From: Collinsella aerofaciens
Lineage (GTDB): Bacteria > Actinomycetota > Coriobacteriia > Coriobacteriales > Coriobacteriaceae
Reading direction: 5' to 3'
Length of the DNA stretch: 60,742 bases
NCBI RefSeq assembly: GCF_015557435.1
Contig: NZ_JADNOH010000101.1
Coordinates: 1 to 60,742 of the forward strand
Shown: positions 40,480-50,057 of the stretch, piece by piece
How the letters are laid out: each line of letters opens with the position of its first letter
How positions within the stretch are numbered: position 1 is the stretch's first letter
Position numbers and translations under genes: made by a program
The notes under the pieces: model-generated
Databases searched by the model: none
Told to the model about the DNA's origin: nothing
The model's input: only the letters and a program-made list of their open reading frames with translations

Positions 40480-43400
40480 ATGGGTAAGTACACGAGGGGT
40501 CTCTTGGCGGTGATACTGGCCGTAGTGCTGGTGTTGCCGGCTGCAGCATTCGCCATGCTGCCCGAGGCCAACGCCAGGTCCAGCACCGGAATGGACGGGC
40601 CGACAGTGAGCGGGCCGACGGTCGTCGACCCCGACACCACCGGACGCTGGGAAATCTGGGCGGCCGGCCACAGCGGCAATAAAGTAACGACTCAAAACGT
40701 CGGTCGAATCTGGACCGACAAGACGGTCGTGGCAACCGGAGAAAACGAAGAGTCGGATTTCTTGACTACGCTTTCGGCGATGTCCTCGACGTCTAATTCA
40801 AAGGTGACGGTTACCACGCCGCTTGACATCGTGATGGTGCTGGATGCCTCTGGCTCGATGAATGATCCTATGGGCGGTGGAGATTCCACCAAGCGTATCG
40901 ATGCACTGAAGAACGCTGCGAACAGCTTTATCGACACCATCGCCAAACAAAACGAGGGTATCGAGGGCGTCGATAGGCAGCATAAGGTTGCCATTGTTAA
41001 GTTTGCGGGTGATGAGACCGATAAGGTCGGAAACGACACGTACCGCTCCGGCGGCCATAGCTACAACTATTCGCAGACAATGCAAGAGTTGACGGCGTGC
41101 ACGGTTGGCGGCGCAAAGGGTCTTAAGGGAACGATCGATTCCATCAAGCCTGCTGGCGCTACGCGTGCCGATTATGGTATGAAACAAGCCGAGAAAAACA
41201 TCAAAACTTCTGGTCGCGCAGACGCCAAGAAGATCGTTGTGTTCTTTACCGACGGCACGCCGACAAGCTTCAGCGAGTTTGATTCGGGCGTCGCTAACAC
41301 TGCCGTGACGGCTGCCAAAAACATGAAGGACGGCAAGGCCACCGTTTATACCATTGGCATCTTTAACGGTGCGAACCCCAATGCCAGTGTCCAAGATTCG
41401 ATGACAAGCCAAGAGAACAAGTTCATGCAGGCCGTATCGAGTAACTACCCCAACGCTACGGCATGGAATACTCACGGCACACGTGCGAAAAACTCCGACT
41501 ACTACAAGTCGGCGACCAATGCCGATGAGCTCAAGAAGGTCTTCGACGACATCTCAAAGGCCATCACGTCGGAAGCACCTCACCCGACCAAAATCGACAA
41601 GGGCTACGACGCGACCAAGTCTGGCTACATTACGTTTACCGATGAGCTGGGCGACTTTATGCAGGTCGACGGTTTTATATACAACGGCACGACGTTTGAC
41701 AAGCCGACAAAGACCGAGGACAACGTCGACACCTACACATTTACGGGTGATGCCGCGAACCTGGTCATCACCGTTCAGCATGCCAAAGAGGGCGAGCCCC
41801 GGACCGGCGATATCGTAACGGTCAAGATTCCTGCGTCGTTGATTCCGCAGAGCCACTTTAAGAACGAAAACGGCAAGCTTTCGGTCGACAACGTTAAGCC
41901 CATTCAGGTGAAGTATGCCTCGAGCGTGAAGAAGGTCGCACTCGACAATCTGTTTACGCCCGAGAAGGTCACGGGGCTCAAGGACTACATCGGGCATAAT
42001 ACGACCGTCGTCGACGGCACCGAGACCGTGAATTTCTGCGCGAACAAGTGGAACGGCGGCGAGCTGGGTGATACGGTTGCGACCTTTGAGCCGGCCGACA
42101 CCAACCGCTACTACTACTTCCAGAAGCAGACGCACATTTACACGGATAAGGAATGCACGAAGCCGGCAACGGGCTCGCTGGCTGATGACGACACCTATTA
42201 CTACAAGGATGAGTTTGAGGAGCAGGGCGAGAACGGCGAGGCTAAGCCCGCGACCGCCGTCATCGAATTTATCGGCGGCGACGCCGCGAAGTTCGACGGC
42301 GCGATTGTTCCCGATGAGAACGGTAACTTGGTGTTTACTGTGGGAACCGCACGCCTGGCCTTTATCGATGAGCTTCACACCACCAAGGAGAGCGTGGGCG
42401 GCAACAACACCCATACCGCCTCCGATGTGCTCAATCCCAAGTGGAACAACGTGTCTGCCAAAGCGGCCGCGACGCATGTCAACTCCTACCTGGGCAACAA
42501 CGGCAAGATCAGCTATAAGTACGACATGACGCCGACGACGGTGAACACCAAGGCCGGCTTTGGCCTGACCAAGGTGCTCGAAGGCCGCGCCTGGAGGGAT
42601 ACGGACAGGTTCGAGTTTGGTCTGACGTCCGAGGGCAACGCCCCGATGCCCGAGTTCGCGACTGTGCCCGTGACCAAGGGCGATCTGGATGACAAGGGCA
42701 AGGCTGCCATTAACTTCGGCATGATCGAATACACCGAGCCGGGTACGTATGTCTACAAGGTTAGCGAAAAGAACGCCGGGACCACGGTTGACGGCATTGC
42801 CTACAGCAAGAACGTCGCGGAGATCACCGTGACGGTGACGCCCAACAAGAAGGGCGTGCTCAGCGCTGCCGTGCAGGTGACTTGGAGTGAAGCAGGCGAG
42901 GACGAGTTCAAGAACGTTTACACTGCGAAGTCTGTTGAGTCCAGCGTTACCGACAAGATTGACGTGACCAAGTCCCTGACCGGGCGTGACCTTACGGCCG
43001 GCGAGTTCAGCTTTGAGCTGCGCGAAGTCGTGGACAAGGAAGTTAAGCCTGTCGAGACCGTTACAAACGACGCCGACGGTAAGGTGACGTTCAGCGCCAT
43101 CGAGTACAAAGAGGTCGGCCAGCACACCTACAAGCTGCGCGAGGTCAAGGGTGACGCCGGCGGTATTGCCTACGACGAAACGGAATATACCATCGTGACG
43201 ACCATTGCCGACAACGGCAAGGGCAAGCTTGTGGCTACGCACGAGCTAAAGGACGCCAAGGACGCCAAGGACGCCAAGAGCATCGAGTTCAAGAACGTCT
43301 ACACCACGAATGATGCCGAGGCATCGCTTGTGGGCATCAAGAATCTGCAGGTTCCTGATGGCCTGATCCCGGCCGACATCGCCGGCAAGTTCACCTTTAT

Positions 43401-46400
43401 CGTGACCGGTGAAGAGGGCGCGCCTATGCCTGCGAGCACGAGCGTGACCAATGACGCCAAGGGCAAGGTCAACTTTGGCGAGATCCACTTTACGCTCGAC
43501 GATCTTAACAATGCTCTGGGCGAGAAGCCCGAGAAGCGCGAGCACACCTTTACCTACACCGTGACCGAGTCCGGCGAGGTGGCTGGCGTGACTAACGACG
43601 CCAAGCCTTCGCGCACGGTTTCCTTCACCGTGACCGATGACGGCAAGGGCAATCTGAACGTGTCCCGCAAGCCGGACGGAAACGCGGCCTTCACGTTCAC
43701 CAATACCTATAGCGTGACGCCTGTCGACTCCAGCGTCACCTACCAGATCACCGCGAAGAAGGTCCTGGACGGGCGCGACCTCAAGGACGGCGAGTTCTCC
43801 TTCGAGCTCGTCGAGGGCGAGGGCAAGGACGCCAAGGTCGTTGCCAAGGGCACCAACACTGCCGACGGCAAGATCGCGATGGGCAAGATCACCTACGACA
43901 AGCCTGGAACGCACACCTACACGCTGCGCGAGGTCAAGGGTAACGTCGGCGGCATTACCTACAGCACCGCCGAGTACACCATCGTGACCACCATCGCCGA
44001 CAAGGGCGACGGTACGCTCGAGGCGAAGCATGAACTGAAGGGCGCCGACGAGGCGAAGTTCACCAACTCCTACAAGCCTGGTTCCAAGGACTCCAGCGTC
44101 ACCGACAAGATTACCGCGACCAAGGTCCTGACCGGGCGTGAGTCTGGCCTCGCGGCCGGCGAGTTCCGCTTTGAGCTCGTCGAAGGTAACGTTGTTGTCG
44201 CTACCGGCACCAACAATGCCGACGGCAAGATCATGATGGATCCCGTCACGTACACCGAGGTCGGCGAACACACCTACACGCTGCGCGAGTCCAAGGCCGG
44301 TACCATCGAGAACGGTGTTACCTACAGCACCGCCAAGTACACCATCGTGACTACGGTTACGGACAACGGCGACGGTACCCTCAGCGTCGAGCATAAGCTG
44401 CAGAACGCCGAGAAGGCGATCTTCGAGAACACCTACAAGCCGAATCCTGGCAAGTCGAGTGTCACCGACAAGATCGCGGCGACCAAGGTCCTGGCCGGCC
44501 GCGACCTCAAGGCCGGCGAGTTCTCCTTCGAGCTCGTCGAGGGCAACGACGTGGTCGCCACCGGTGCCAATGACGCCGACGGCAACATTGCGATGGGCGA
44601 GATCACCTACACCGAGGCCGGCAAGCACGCCTACACGCTGCGCGAGGTCCCGGGCGACGCCGGCAATGGCATCACTTACGACAGCAAGACCTACACCATC
44701 GAGACGACCATCACCGACAACGGTGACGGCACGCTCAACGCTACGCATGAGCTGAAGGGAGCCGGCGAGGCGAAGTTCAACAACAGCTATAAGCCGAACC
44801 CCGACGAGTTCAGCGTCACCGACATGGTCAAGGCGACCAAGGTCCTGACCGGGCGCGACCTCAAGGCTGGCGAGTTCTCCTTCGAGCTCGTTGAGGGCGA
44901 GGGCGAGGACGCCAAGGTCGTCGCCACCGGTACCAATGACGCTACCGGCAACATCACGATGGGCGCCGTGAAGTACACCAAGCCCGGCAAGCACACCTAC
45001 ACGCTGCGCGAGGTCAACGGCGGAACCATCAGCAAGGGCATCACCTACAGCGACGCCAAGTTCACCATCGAGACCACCATCACGGACAACGGCGATGGCA
45101 CGCTTAGCGCCAATCACGAGCTGAAGGGCGACAAACCTGCGACCTTCGAGAACTCCTACAGCGTGACCCCGACCGATGCAGACCTCGACTTTGGTCTGAG
45201 CAAGGCCATCGACGGTCGCGAGTGGACGGATGGGGACGAGTTCAGCTTTACCATCACCGCTCCCGACGGCACCCCGCTGCCCAATCCTGCAACCGTAACC
45301 GTGAGCAAGCGCGACACGAAGGACGGCATCGCCGCCATCAAGTTCGGCAAGATTCGCTACACGGCTGCCGGAACCTACAAGTACGAGATCCGCGAGAACG
45401 CGGGCAGCACGGTCGGCATGACGTATGACGCCCATGTCGCGGCCGCCGAAGTGACCGTGACCGAGGACGGCGAGGGCAAACTGACCGCCAACGTCACCAA
45501 GAAGGAAAACGGACGCTTTACCAACACGTATCGCACTGAGCTTAACTACACCGCGGCCGGCGGCCTCAAGCTCAGCAAGACCCTCTCCGGACGTCCCATG
45601 ACCGAGGGCCAGTTCACCTTTACCGTGACGCCCGCCGACGAGGCTTCGGCCAACGCGCTTGGCCTACTGCCCGTCGCCAACGAATTCAAGTCCCCCGCGA
45701 CGGCAGAGGGAACGGTCGGCCTGATTGACATCCTGGCTGGCCATGAGGTCAAGTTTACGCAGGCTGACGCCGGTAAGACCTTTACATACACCGTGGCCGA
45801 GAAGAACGACGACCAGCCCGGCTACACCTACGACGACGCTGTCCGCACCGTGACGATCGCTATCGCCGACGACACCGCCGGTACGCTCACCGCCACGACG
45901 ACTGTTTCTGGCGGTTCCGAGGGCACGCTGGTGACCGAGTACAAGACTGGTGCCGCTGCGGTCGAGAGCGCCGTGGTCCCGTTCGTCAACAGCTACAGTG
46001 CTACGACCAACACGACTGGTGGCGCCGCTGCTCAGGTCGTTGCCGCCAAGACCCTGACCGGTCGCCCGATGGCCGACGGCGAGTTCTACTTTGGCATCGC
46101 CTACGCAGGTGAGAAGGAAGCCATCGAGGGCACGTGCACTACCAACGTTAATGGGCATGTAAGCTTCGGTTCCCTGCATTACACCACCGAGATGCTCGCC
46201 GACTTGGTGAACGCCAAGCGCGCTATCCGCACCGATAAGGATGCCAAGCCTGCATGGACCATCGGCTACACCGCCTTTGAGTTCACGCCGCAGCTCGCAG
46301 CCAAGGGCATCACGGCCGCAACGCCGAGCTTTAGCTTTAAGGTTATTGTCGTCGATAACGGCGACGGTACCCTGACGGCAACGCCTGTCTACGACGGCAT

Positions 46401-47868
46401 TGAGCCCCTGTTCGAGAACGTCTACGGCACCGATGCCGTTGATGCCGCACTCGCCGGCACCAAGAAGCTCCAGGCCGCCGAAGGCCTGACCCCGGCCGAC
46501 ATCGCGGGTAAGTTCACCTTTACCGTGGCCGCTGACGAGGCGGGCGCCCCGATGCCCGAGCACGCGACCGCAACCAACGACGCGGCCGGCAACGTGGACT
46601 TTGGCAAGATCCACTTTACGCTCGAGGACCTCAACCGCGCCCTGGGCGTGACGGACGACGCGACCGACAAGACCGAAGCCAATGAAGCCGAAGCCGATGA
46701 AGCAAATGCCGACGAGGCAGAGACCGACGAGGCCGACGTTGACGTTATCGCTGATGAATCCGAGAACGAGAACGAGCCTGCCGCCGCTACTCCGCGCTCG
46801 CACACCTTTACCTATACGGTGTCCGAGTCCGGTAGCGCCCCTGGCGTGACCAACGACGCCAACGCCACGCGCAAGGTTTCCTACACCGTGACTGACGACG
46901 GCGCCGGACATCTGAGCGTCGTGCGCGAGGGCGACGACGGCGCGGCCTTCACGTTCACCAACACCTACAGCGTGGCGCCTACCGATTCTGTGGTGACCGA
47001 TCAGGTCAAGACGGTCAAGCGTCTGATCGGACGCGACCTTGCAGCCGGCGAGTTCACGTTTGAACTGCTCGAGGACGGCGTGGTTGTCGCGAGCGGCACC
47101 AACGACGCCAACGGCACCGTCGCACTGAGCCCGATCCGCTACGAGGCGCCCGGCACGCACACGTACATGCTGCGCGAGGCTTGCCCCAACGCGCTCGGCC
47201 TGTACAAGGGCGTCACCTATGACGGCGCGACCTACACCGTCGTGACCACCGTCTCCGACAACGGCGACGGCACACTGACCGCGACGCACAAGCTCGAGGG
47301 AACCACCGAGTCCGCTGGCTTTACCAACAAGTATCACGCCATGCCCACGCAGGTCTCCATCGGCGCGATCAAGGTGCTCGAGGGACGCGAGCTCAAGAAG
47401 GACGAGTTTAGCTTTAAGCTCGCTGGTGAGGACGTCGAGTCCACCGTCACCAACGATGCCGACGGCAAGATCGGCTTCGACAAGTTCGAGTACAGCGAGC
47501 CCGGAACGTACGTCTACACCATCAGCGAGATCAAGGGCGACGAGGCCGGCATGACCTACGACAAGTCCGTCTTTACCGCGACCGTCAACGTGGTTGATGA
47601 CGGCGAGGGCAACCTCAAGGCGAGCGTTGCCTATACCAAGGGCGACAAGAGCGTCGAGGGCATCGTGTTCAACAACACGTACAAGAAGCCCGAAACGCCC
47701 GTGCCGACGCCCGACCCCGGCACGCCCAAGACCGTGACGAACATCGTCAAGACGGTCAAGGGCTATCTGCCCACCACGGGTGACCAGCAGGCAGCCGCGC
47801 TGCTCGTGGCATTTGTCATCGCCATGGCTGGCGTTGGAGCCCTGGTCTGGGGTATCCGTAAGCGCTAG
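40480..47868 (+). CDS. Giant LPxTG-anchored surface protein with VWA domain and 13 pilin-like isopeptide domains
   Basis: A 2462-residue secreted protein. A signal peptide (RGLLAVILAVVLVLPAAAFA) opens the chain. The von Willebrand A domain (about residues 115-360) has a MIDAS start, LDIVMVLDASGSM. A bridging region (about 360-685) follows. From about 686 there are 13 repeats of roughly 115-160 residues related to Spy0128/FctA pilin isopeptide domains, each ending in NxY or NTY and carrying LTGRDLKAGEFSFEL-, HTYTLRE- and DNGDGTL-type motifs. Repeats 4-7 are nearly identical, indicating recent tandem duplication. Repeat 11 carries an acidic Glu/Asp/Ala-rich insert. The C-terminus has a Pro-rich linker, LPTTG (about residue 2430), a hydrophobic helix and RKR, for sortase anchoring. 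It resembles pilus-tip adhesins. No sortase gene is in the window. Confidence 0.95.
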   Translation: MGKYTRGLLAVILAVVLVLPAAAFAMLPEANARSSTGMDGPTVSGPTVVDPDTTGRWEIWAAGHSGNKVTTQNVGRIWTDKTVVATGENEESDFLTTLSAMSSTSNSKVTVTTPLDIVMVLDASGSMNDPMGGGDSTKRIDALKNAANSFIDTIAKQNEGIEGVDRQHKVAIVKFAGDETDKVGNDTYRSGGHSYNYSQTMQELTACTVGGAKGLKGTIDSIKPAGATRADYGMKQAEKNIKTSGRADAKKIVVFFTDGTPTSFSEFDSGVANTAVTAAKNMKDGKATVYTIGIFNGANPNASVQDSMTSQENKFMQAVSSNYPNATAWNTHGTRAKNSDYYKSATNADELKKVFDDISKAITSEAPHPTKIDKGYDATKSGYITFTDELGDFMQVDGFIYNGTTFDKPTKTEDNVDTYTFTGDAANLVITVQHAKEGEPRTGDIVTVKIPASLIPQSHFKNENGKLSVDNVKPIQVKYASSVKKVALDNLFTPEKVTGLKDYIGHNTTVVDGTETVNFCANKWNGGELGDTVATFEPADTNRYYYFQKQTHIYTDKECTKPATGSLADDDTYYYKDEFEEQGENGEAKPATAVIEFIGGDAAKFDGAIVPDENGNLVFTVGTARLAFIDELHTTKESVGGNNTHTASDVLNPKWNNVSAKAAATHVNSYLGNNGKISYKYDMTPTTVNTKAGFGLTKVLEGRAWRDTDRFEFGLTSEGNAPMPEFATVPVTKGDLDDKGKAAINFGMIEYTEPGTYVYKVSEKNAGTTVDGIAYSKNVAEITVTVTPNKKGVLSAAVQVTWSEAGEDEFKNVYTAKSVESSVTDKIDVTKSLTGRDLTAGEFSFELREVVDKEVKPVETVTNDADGKVTFSAIEYKEVGQHTYKLREVKGDAGGIAYDETEYTIVTTIADNGKGKLVATHELKDAKDAKDAKSIEFKNVYTTNDAEASLVGIKNLQVPDGLIPADIAGKFTFIVTGEEGAPMPASTSVTNDAKGKVNFGEIHFTLDDLNNALGEKPEKREHTFTYTVTESGEVAGVTNDAKPSRTVSFTVTDDGKGNLNVSRKPDGNAAFTFTNTYSVTPVDSSVTYQITAKKVLDGRDLKDGEFSFELVEGEGKDAKVVAKGTNTADGKIAMGKITYDKPGTHTYTLREVKGNVGGITYSTAEYTIVTTIADKGDGTLEAKHELKGADEAKFTNSYKPGSKDSSVTDKITATKVLTGRESGLAAGEFRFELVEGNVVVATGTNNADGKIMMDPVTYTEVGEHTYTLRESKAGTIENGVTYSTAKYTIVTTVTDNGDGTLSVEHKLQNAEKAIFENTYKPNPGKSSVTDKIAATKVLAGRDLKAGEFSFELVEGNDVVATGANDADGNIAMGEITYTEAGKHAYTLREVPGDAGNGITYDSKTYTIETTITDNGDGTLNATHELKGAGEAKFNNSYKPNPDEFSVTDMVKATKVLTGRDLKAGEFSFELVEGEGEDAKVVATGTNDATGNITMGAVKYTKPGKHTYTLREVNGGTISKGITYSDAKFTIETTITDNGDGTLSANHELKGDKPATFENSYSVTPTDADLDFGLSKAIDGREWTDGDEFSFTITAPDGTPLPNPATVTVSKRDTKDGIAAIKFGKIRYTAAGTYKYEIRENAGSTVGMTYDAHVAAAEVTVTEDGEGKLTANVTKKENGRFTNTYRTELNYTAAGGLKLSKTLSGRPMTEGQFTFTVTPADEASANALGLLPVANEFKSPATAEGTVGLIDILAGHEVKFTQADAGKTFTYTVAEKNDDQPGYTYDDAVRTVTIAIADDTAGTLTATTTVSGGSEGTLVTEYKTGAAAVESAVVPFVNSYSATTNTTGGAAAQVVAAKTLTGRPMADGEFYFGIAYAGEKEAIEGTCTTNVNGHVSFGSLHYTTEMLADLVNAKRAIRTDKDAKPAWTIGYTAFEFTPQLAAKGITAATPSFSFKVIVVDNGDGTLTATPVYDGIEPLFENVYGTDAVDAALAGTKKLQAAEGLTPADIAGKFTFTVAADEAGAPMPEHATATNDAAGNVDFGKIHFTLEDLNRALGVTDDATDKTEANEAEADEANADEAETDEADVDVIADESENENEPAAATPRSHTFTYTVSESGSAPGVTNDANATRKVSYTVTDDGAGHLSVVREGDDGAAFTFTNTYSVAPTDSVVTDQVKTVKRLIGRDLAAGEFTFELLEDGVVVASGTNDANGTVALSPIRYEAPGTHTYMLREACPNALGLYKGVTYDGATYTVVTTVSDNGDGTLTATHKLEGTTESAGFTNKYHAMPTQVSIGAIKVLEGRELKKDEFSFKLAGEDVESTVTNDADGKIGFDKFEYSEPGTYVYTISEIKGDEAGMTYDKSVFTATVNVVDDGEGNLKASVAYTKGDKSVEGIVFNNTYKKPETPVPTPDPGTPKTVTNIVKTVKGYLPTTGDQQAAALLVAFVIAMAGVGALVWGIRKR

Positions 47869-47947
47869 GCACGTCGACGGAGCCTGGGGCCAAAAGGCCC
47901 CGGGCCGCCGGCGGGGAGCCAGAAACATAGCCCCTACCCCACCCCCA

Positions 47948-47989
47948 GCCGCCACGGAGGCATCTCCCTCCTCCGTGGCGGCACTTTTG
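47948..47989 (+). terminator. Terminator of the giant surface protein gene
   Basis: A 13-bp stem (GCCGCCACGGAGG with complement) and a nine-base loop are followed by ACTTTTGT. A smaller GGGGCC-AAAA-GGCCCC hairpin lies at about 47888-47905. Confidence 0.8.
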
Positions 47990-48003
47990 TGCGACCGCTC
48001 ATA

Positions 48004-48070
48004 AGTTGCGGTGAAATACGGACTGTTTGGCGGCCCTAGGGGGCACAGCAGTCCGTATTTCACCGCAACT
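48004..48070. repeat. 67-bp palindromic element
   Basis: A perfect 21-bp inverted repeat begins with AGTTGCGGTGAAATACGGAC (48004-48024 with 48050-48070) and encloses 25 bases. It sits between the convergent surface-protein and response-regulator genes and may double as the terminator of the latter. Confidence 0.85.
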
Positions 48071-48089
48071 GAGTCGCCGATTCTTTGAG

Positions 48090-48719
48090 TTATCCGCGCA
48101 GGTAGGCGATGGCGATTTGGGTGCGGTTGCGTAGACCCATTTTGGCCAGGATCGAGCTGATGTGGTTGCGTACGGTGCCTTCGCCCATATAGGCGGTGGC
48201 GGCGATCTCCTTGTTGTCGAGGCCGCGGGCGATGAGCTCGGCAACTTCGAATTCGCGGTCGGTCAGGCCGGTAAAGGCTGCGGGCCGGCGGGACGCGCCT
48301 GTCTTGTCGCCCATCCCGTCAAAGTCAACATCCTCGATTGCCTTGCCCTCGAGCATGCGCTTGCCGTCCATGACCTGCGCCAATGCCGGCGGAATGGCGG
48401 CGACATCGGTCTTGATCAGGTAACCGCGGGCGCCCAGCTTGAGCGCCGACACGATGTACTCGTCATCCGAAAACGTGGTCAGGAACACCACGCGTGCTGC
48501 GGGGTCGCGCTCAAGAATCTCGCGTGCCGCCGAAAGCCCGTCGCGCCTCGGCATCTGGATATCGAGCAGCGCGATGTCGGGCGCGTGCTCGGCATAGAGC
48601 GCGACCGCGTCGTTGCCGTTGGCGCCGGTGCCAACCACTTCGATCTGCGGCTGGGCACCCAGGATAATCTTGAGCGAATCGACCACCAAGCGGTCGTCGT
48701 CGACAACAATGAGCCTCAT
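48090..48719 (-). CDS. NarL/FixJ-family response regulator
   Basis: This 209-residue regulator has an N-terminal receiver domain (acidic pocket IVVDDDRLVV, phosphoacceptor Asp in IALLDIQMPRRDG, the conserved Thr in FLTTF, Lys in LIKTD) and a C-terminal LuxR-type helix-turn-helix (LTDREFEVAELIARGLDNKE, then IAATAYMGEGTVRNHISSIL). Its start overlaps the stop of the upstream histidine kinase gene by four bases (ATGA), so they form one operon and one signalling pair. The target genes are unknown. The adjacent ABC exporters and the surface-protein gene are candidates by position only. Confidence 0.95.
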   Translation of the reverse strand: MRLIVVDDDRLVVDSLKIILGAQPQIEVVGTGANGNDAVALYAEHAPDIALLDIQMPRRDGLSAAREILERDPAARVVFLTTFSDDEYIVSALKLGARGYLIKTDVAAIPPALAQVMDGKRMLEGKAIEDVDFDGMGDKTGASRRPAAFTGLTDREFEVAELIARGLDNKEIAATAYMGEGTVRNHISSILAKMGLRNRTQIAIAYLRG

Positions 48720-49861
48720 CGGGCCTCATCTCCTTGCTGTTTGGGAACGGTGGCAAACACGCGCCAGCCGGCGGCGCCGGCGCGTGGGCCGGCGGTGAAG
48801 GTCCCGCCGAGCGCCTCGACGCGCTCGCGCATGGAGCCGAGCCCCATGCCTTCCGCGACGCCGCGACTGCACGCCCGGATTCCGCCCTCGCCATCGTCGG
48901 TAACGATGAGCTGGTAAAACGACGGATGCTCCATGCATCGCACGGTAACGTTCTGCGCGCGGGCGTGGCGCATGGTGTTGGAGAGCGCTTCGCGCAGGAC
49001 CGCCGCAAAGCAGTTGACGACGTTGGCCGGTGCATGCTCGGCCAAAACCTCAAGCTCGATCTGCGGGCCGCCGTCCGAGCGCACGTCCTCAACAATGCGC
49101 TCAAGCTGTACGGAGAGGTCGGCGGCGTTGTCGTTGAGCGCGTGGACGCTGGCGCGCACAAGCTGAAGCGCCTCGTCAACGGTGCGCTTGACGTCGGCGA
49201 AGTCGGCGGCGACGCCGGGTTCGTTGGCGTGGACCACGCGCAGGGCTTCGGTTTGCAGCGAGGCGCGCGTAAGTTGGTGGCCCACATTGTCGTGGATCTC
49301 GCGCGCGATGCGGGCGCGCTCGGCAAGTGTCGCGAGCTCGACCTCGTAGTCCTGACGGTCGGCGAGGTCGCGGTTGCGCGCCTCGAGCGCGAGAGTTCGT
49401 TCCTGCAGCCCGTCGCGGATGCGGCGCATGCGCTCCTGCTCGCGCTCGAGCTGTGCGGTGCGCAGTGACAGCAAGGTGGCGGCGGCCGAAAGGATGGTGG
49501 TCAGCAGGAGCGTTCGGGTGGTGAGCGCGCCGGCGCGAAGGTCCGCGACGAGGGCGAAGGCAAAGATGATGCCAATGCCCAGCGCAGGCCAGGCGTGCTC
49601 ACGGCGCACGCGTCGCGCGATGTCATAGAAGGCGAGGGGCGCAAACGGCATAAACGACGGTACAAAGACGGCCACGATGACGTAGACGTAGCTGCCGGCC
49701 TCACTGGCGCGGCGGGCGCGTTCGCCTTGTGCGACTTCGGCCAAGGCGGTGATGATAACGCCAAGGCAAAACGCTGCGACCAAGCGCGCGTCCACAGCAA
49801 GGCCTAAGGCGGCTGCGATACAGCACGCCAGCACGATCGATTTGTCGAATAGCCTGTTCAT
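48716..49861 (-). CDS. Sensor histidine kinase (HisKA_3 type)
   Basis: This membrane kinase of about 381 residues has an N-terminal half with four to six hydrophobic segments (SIVLACCIAAALGLAVDARL, LVAAFCLGVIITALAEVA, YVYVIVAVFVPSFMPFAPLA, ALGIGIIFAFALVADLRAGA), then a coiled coil (about residues 130-190). The dimerisation motif AREIHDNVGHQLT carries the phosphorylated His. The ATPase part has NTMRHARA, VTDDGEGGI and GLGSMRERVEALGG. There is no large extracellular sensor, suggesting intramembrane sensing of cell-envelope stress as in LiaS/DesK relatives. Start: the frame opens at 49888, but TACAAT lies just before ATG 49861, so a leaderless start there is possible. It is co-transcribed with the response regulator. 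Confidence 0.93.
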   Translation of the reverse strand: MNRLFDKSIVLACCIAAALGLAVDARLVAAFCLGVIITALAEVAQGERARRASEAGSYVYVIVAVFVPSFMPFAPLAFYDIARRVRREHAWPALGIGIIFAFALVADLRAGALTTRTLLLTTILSAAATLLSLRTAQLEREQERMRRIRDGLQERTLALEARNRDLADRQDYEVELATLAERARIAREIHDNVGHQLTRASLQTEALRVVHANEPGVAADFADVKRTVDEALQLVRASVHALNDNAADLSVQLERIVEDVRSDGGPQIELEVLAEHAPANVVNCFAAVLREALSNTMRHARAQNVTVRCMEHPSFYQLIVTDDGEGGIRACSRGVAEGMGLGSMRERVEALGGTFTAGPRAGAAGWRVFATVPKQQGDEAR

Positions 49862-49998
49862 ACGGGTATTGTACGCGATGGCGCGCACGGCGAAGACGCC
49901 ACCTGGAGCAACCGTGACATTTGTCCCAGCAAGGGGGACCGCGACTATGTCTCGCCGACAATCATTTTACCGGAACATTTTTGATAGCTGTATCTATC

Positions 49999-50034
49999 AT
50001 TTTTGCTAGATATAGCTATTATTTTTGCTAGATA
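49999..50034 (+). promoter_or_regulatory. Two 14-bp direct repeats 22 bp apart before the AAA ATPase gene
   Basis: ATTTTTGCTAGATA occurs at 49999-50012 and 50021-50034, start to start 22 bp, about two helical turns. The region is much more AT-rich than its neighbours. An AAAGGAGG ribosome-binding site follows at 50044. It looks like an operator for autoregulation or a promoter with TAGATA as -10. Confidence 0.5.
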
Positions 50035-50057
50035 GATTTATCAAAAGGAGGCTCTAG

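Noticed and set aside
43246-45435. Long antisense open frame of 729 codons opposite the surface protein
   Set aside because: It mirrors the repetitive GC-rich coding strand. It has Val/Gly/Ala-rich translation with no recognisable domain, typical of a shadow frame.
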